From assembly GCA_046758465.1 (NCBI GenBank), contig JBHIAG010000003.1:1-51665 (forward strand): a stretch of 51,665 nucleotides of DNA. Reading direction: 5' to 3'. Made by a program: the position numbers and the translations under genes. The first letter of the stretch is position 1. Every line of letters begins with the position of its first letter. The notes under the pieces are model-generated. The model was not told the origin of the DNA. It made no database searches and saw only the letters and a list, made by a program, of their open reading frames with translations. Origin of the DNA: JBHIAG01 sp046758465. GTDB lineage: Bacteria; Acidobacteriota; Terriglobia; Acidiferrales; 2-02-FULL-67-57. This document shows, piece after piece, positions 50,257 to 51,665 of the stretch.

Positions 50257-51516
50257 TTAGAGGTTGCGTTGGCGGGTTTCCGGGGTGTCGGGCTCCTTGG
50301 GGATCACGACGATGCCGGTTTCGGAGACATGGAAGCGCTGGCGGTCGCGTGCGAGGTCGTAGCCGATGATGTCGCCGGCTCCAATGTGCACGTTCTTGTC
50401 GATGATGGTGCGGCGGATGCGCGCGCGGGGGCCGACATAGACGTTATCGAGCAGAATCGACTCGCGCACTTCACACCCGGCATCAAGAAAAATATTGCGG
50501 CCCAGGACCGAGTCTTTTACGTAGCCACCAGCCAGAATACAACCCGGCGAGACAACGGATTGAATTGCGGTGCCCCGGCGGCCCTCCTCGTCGAACACGA
50601 ACTTTGCGGGCGGGTCGTTGAAGCTCGTGGTTATGATGGGCCACTTCCAGTTGAAGAGGTTCAGCTGGGGCTGGACGTTTTTGAGGTCGAGGGTAGCCTC
50701 GTAGTAGGTCTCAATGGTGCCGACGTCGCGCCAGTAGGCCCTCTCTTCCGGCGCGTGACTGCCCGGGATGCGATTCAGAGAGAAGTCATAGGCGTACATG
50801 GCGCAGGTGTCGGGCAGTGTGGGCAGAATGGAGCGACCGAAATCGTGAGCCGAATCCGGCCGCTCGGCATCGGCCCGTAGGGTTTCGACCAGTGTTTTGG
50901 GGTCCAACGCGTAGTTCCCCATGGAGGCCAGAGCGAGTTCAGAGTTGTGTGGCAGGGTGGGCGGCTTGTCGGGCTTTTCGACGAAGCGCAGTACCTTGCC
51001 GCGCTCGTCCACCGAGAGGATGCCGAACTCGCTGGCTTGCTCGCGAGAGACGGGAACGCAGGCGACGCTGGCCTTGGCTCTGCTTTCCAGATGGAAGTTA
51101 ATCATTTGCCGAATCTGCATCTTGTAGATGTGGTCGGCGCCGAAGACCACGACGACGTCAGGCTGAAACTGTTCGATCAGGTTGATGTTTTGAAAGACAG
51201 CGTCGGCGGTGCCCTGGTACCAGTCTGGCCCGAGTTGCATCTGAGCGGGGACGACGCGGATGAAGGCGTCGCGCCCGGCGACGCGGTGCATCCAGCCACG
51301 CTGAATATGTTCGAGAATGGACTGGGCCTTGTACTGTGTCAGGACGTAGATGGCGTGGATACCGGAGTTGACCAGGTTGCTCAGGACGAAGTCAATGATG
51401 CGGTAGCGACCGGCAACGGGGACGGCGGGTTTGGTGCGGTCGCGTGTAAGCGGCCAGAGCCGTTCACCGCGTCCGCCCGCCATTACGAACGCGAGAATAC
51501 GTGGGACTGCTACCAT
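50257..51516 (-). CDS. glgC: Glucose-1-phosphate adenylyltransferase
   Basis: A 419-residue ADP-glucose pyrophosphorylase that commits glucose-1-phosphate to glycogen. The N-terminal FVMAGGRGERLWPLTRDRTKPAVPVAG is the nucleotide site. YRIIDFVLSNLVNSGI, GTADAVFQN, VVVFGADHIYKM, FVEKPDKP and MGNYALDP are all present, and the left-handed beta-helix (about 300-410) includes the hexad-like segment VSPGCILAGGYVKDSVLG. Start ATG 51516 is near the window edge. No other glycogen genes are seen here. Confidence 0.96.
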   Translation of the reverse strand: MVAVPRILAFVMAGGRGERLWPLTRDRTKPAVPVAGRYRIIDFVLSNLVNSGIHAIYVLTQYKAQSILEHIQRGWMHRVAGRDAFIRVVPAQMQLGPDWYQGTADAVFQNINLIEQFQPDVVVVFGADHIYKMQIRQMINFHLESRAKASVACVPVSREQASEFGILSVDERGKVLRFVEKPDKPPTLPHNSELALASMGNYALDPKTLVETLRADAERPDSAHDFGRSILPTLPDTCAMYAYDFSLNRIPGSHAPEERAYWRDVGTIETYYEATLDLKNVQPQLNLFNWKWPIITTSFNDPPAKFVFDEEGRRGTAIQSVVSPGCILAGGYVKDSVLGRNIFLDAGCEVRESILLDNVYVGPRARIRRTIIDKNVHIGAGDIIGYDLARDRQRFHVSETGIVVIPKEPDTPETRQRNL

Positions 51517-51665
51517 CGTTTCCTATTGGCAAAAGAGTGATTCTTGCAGGGCGCGACCGCCGTCCTTTCTCCCCCCGGCAGACGAGAGAACCGCCCCCTG
51601 TTTGAAAGACGGCCTATGGCCTCTCTTACGAATGCATCTCCATTCTAGCATGCGATGTGCGCGCT
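51517..51665. other. Upstream region of glgC, window edge
   Basis: 149 bases without a gene. ATTCTA at 51642-51647 is a possible -10 box (TAGAAT on the minus strand) but its -35 partner would lie beyond the edge. Confidence 0.3.

Overview
The window is a GC-rich (clearly above 60% by eye) bacterial chromosome segment, densely coded on both strands. It looks like Acidobacteriota. That placement is inference, resting on the mix of GH3/beta-lactamase and DUF1343 peptidoglycan-salvage enzymes, many NtrC-type regulators, a CxH/CxxC mini-protein and generally GTG/TTG-rich starts. No rRNA, CRISPR array or complete insertion sequence is visible. There is one tRNA, tRNA-Cys(GCA).

Region 1 (1-9.2 kb) is mostly housekeeping. 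It holds a two-gene ABC-2 exporter, a TlpA-type thioredoxin, a membrane glycosyltransferase 2, folE, rpsO followed by a hairpin/T-tract and pnp, then an EamA transporter, TauE and DUF1634 in tight succession. Two 65-bp palindromes lie in the first convergent gap. A 103-bp MITE-like element with TA borders supplies the stop codons of both DUF1634 and murA.

Region 2 (9.2-20.4 kb) is the most coherent functional block, a peptidoglycan-recycling locus. A lipid-facing or periplasmic GH3 beta-N-acetylglucosaminidase fused to a serine beta-lactamase-like domain is followed by murQ and murA on the minus strand. Divergent from it is a DUF1343 exo-N-acetylmuramidase (NamZ-like), apparently leaderless and sharing a palindromic TATATA -10 box with the fusion gene. 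A sodium:solute symporter and an APC permease follow, then a BadF-type amino-sugar kinase coupled to an unrecognised protein built from a 127-residue-period internal duplication. Together these can release, import, phosphorylate and convert MurNAc/GlcNAc back to UDP-GlcNAc-enolpyruvate.

Region 3 (20.4-33.8 kb) carries an SDR, a secreted TPR protein, a Fis-type mini regulator, purC, smc, cysS, a class III aminotransferase, two tandem paralogous small methyltransferases, yraN, galT and tRNA-Cys.

Region 4 (33.9-37.1 kb) lies directly after the tRNA and is visibly less GC-rich. It holds a class II aldolase/SDR fusion and an LsrF-type aldolase, and is a candidate transferred catabolic module.

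Region 5 (37.3-48.6 kb) is a dense signal-transduction zone on the minus strand. It holds two NtrC-family regulators, two PAS histidine kinases, three single-receiver proteins and an HD-GYP regulator, with start/stop overlaps. Broken or very small genes are interspersed: a frameshifted M15-like peptidase, a zinc-ribbon-like mini-protein and an Hsp20-like frame with no start codon.

Region 6 (49.1-51.7 kb) has a HAMP-only membrane protein, a type IV pilin-like protein and glgC.
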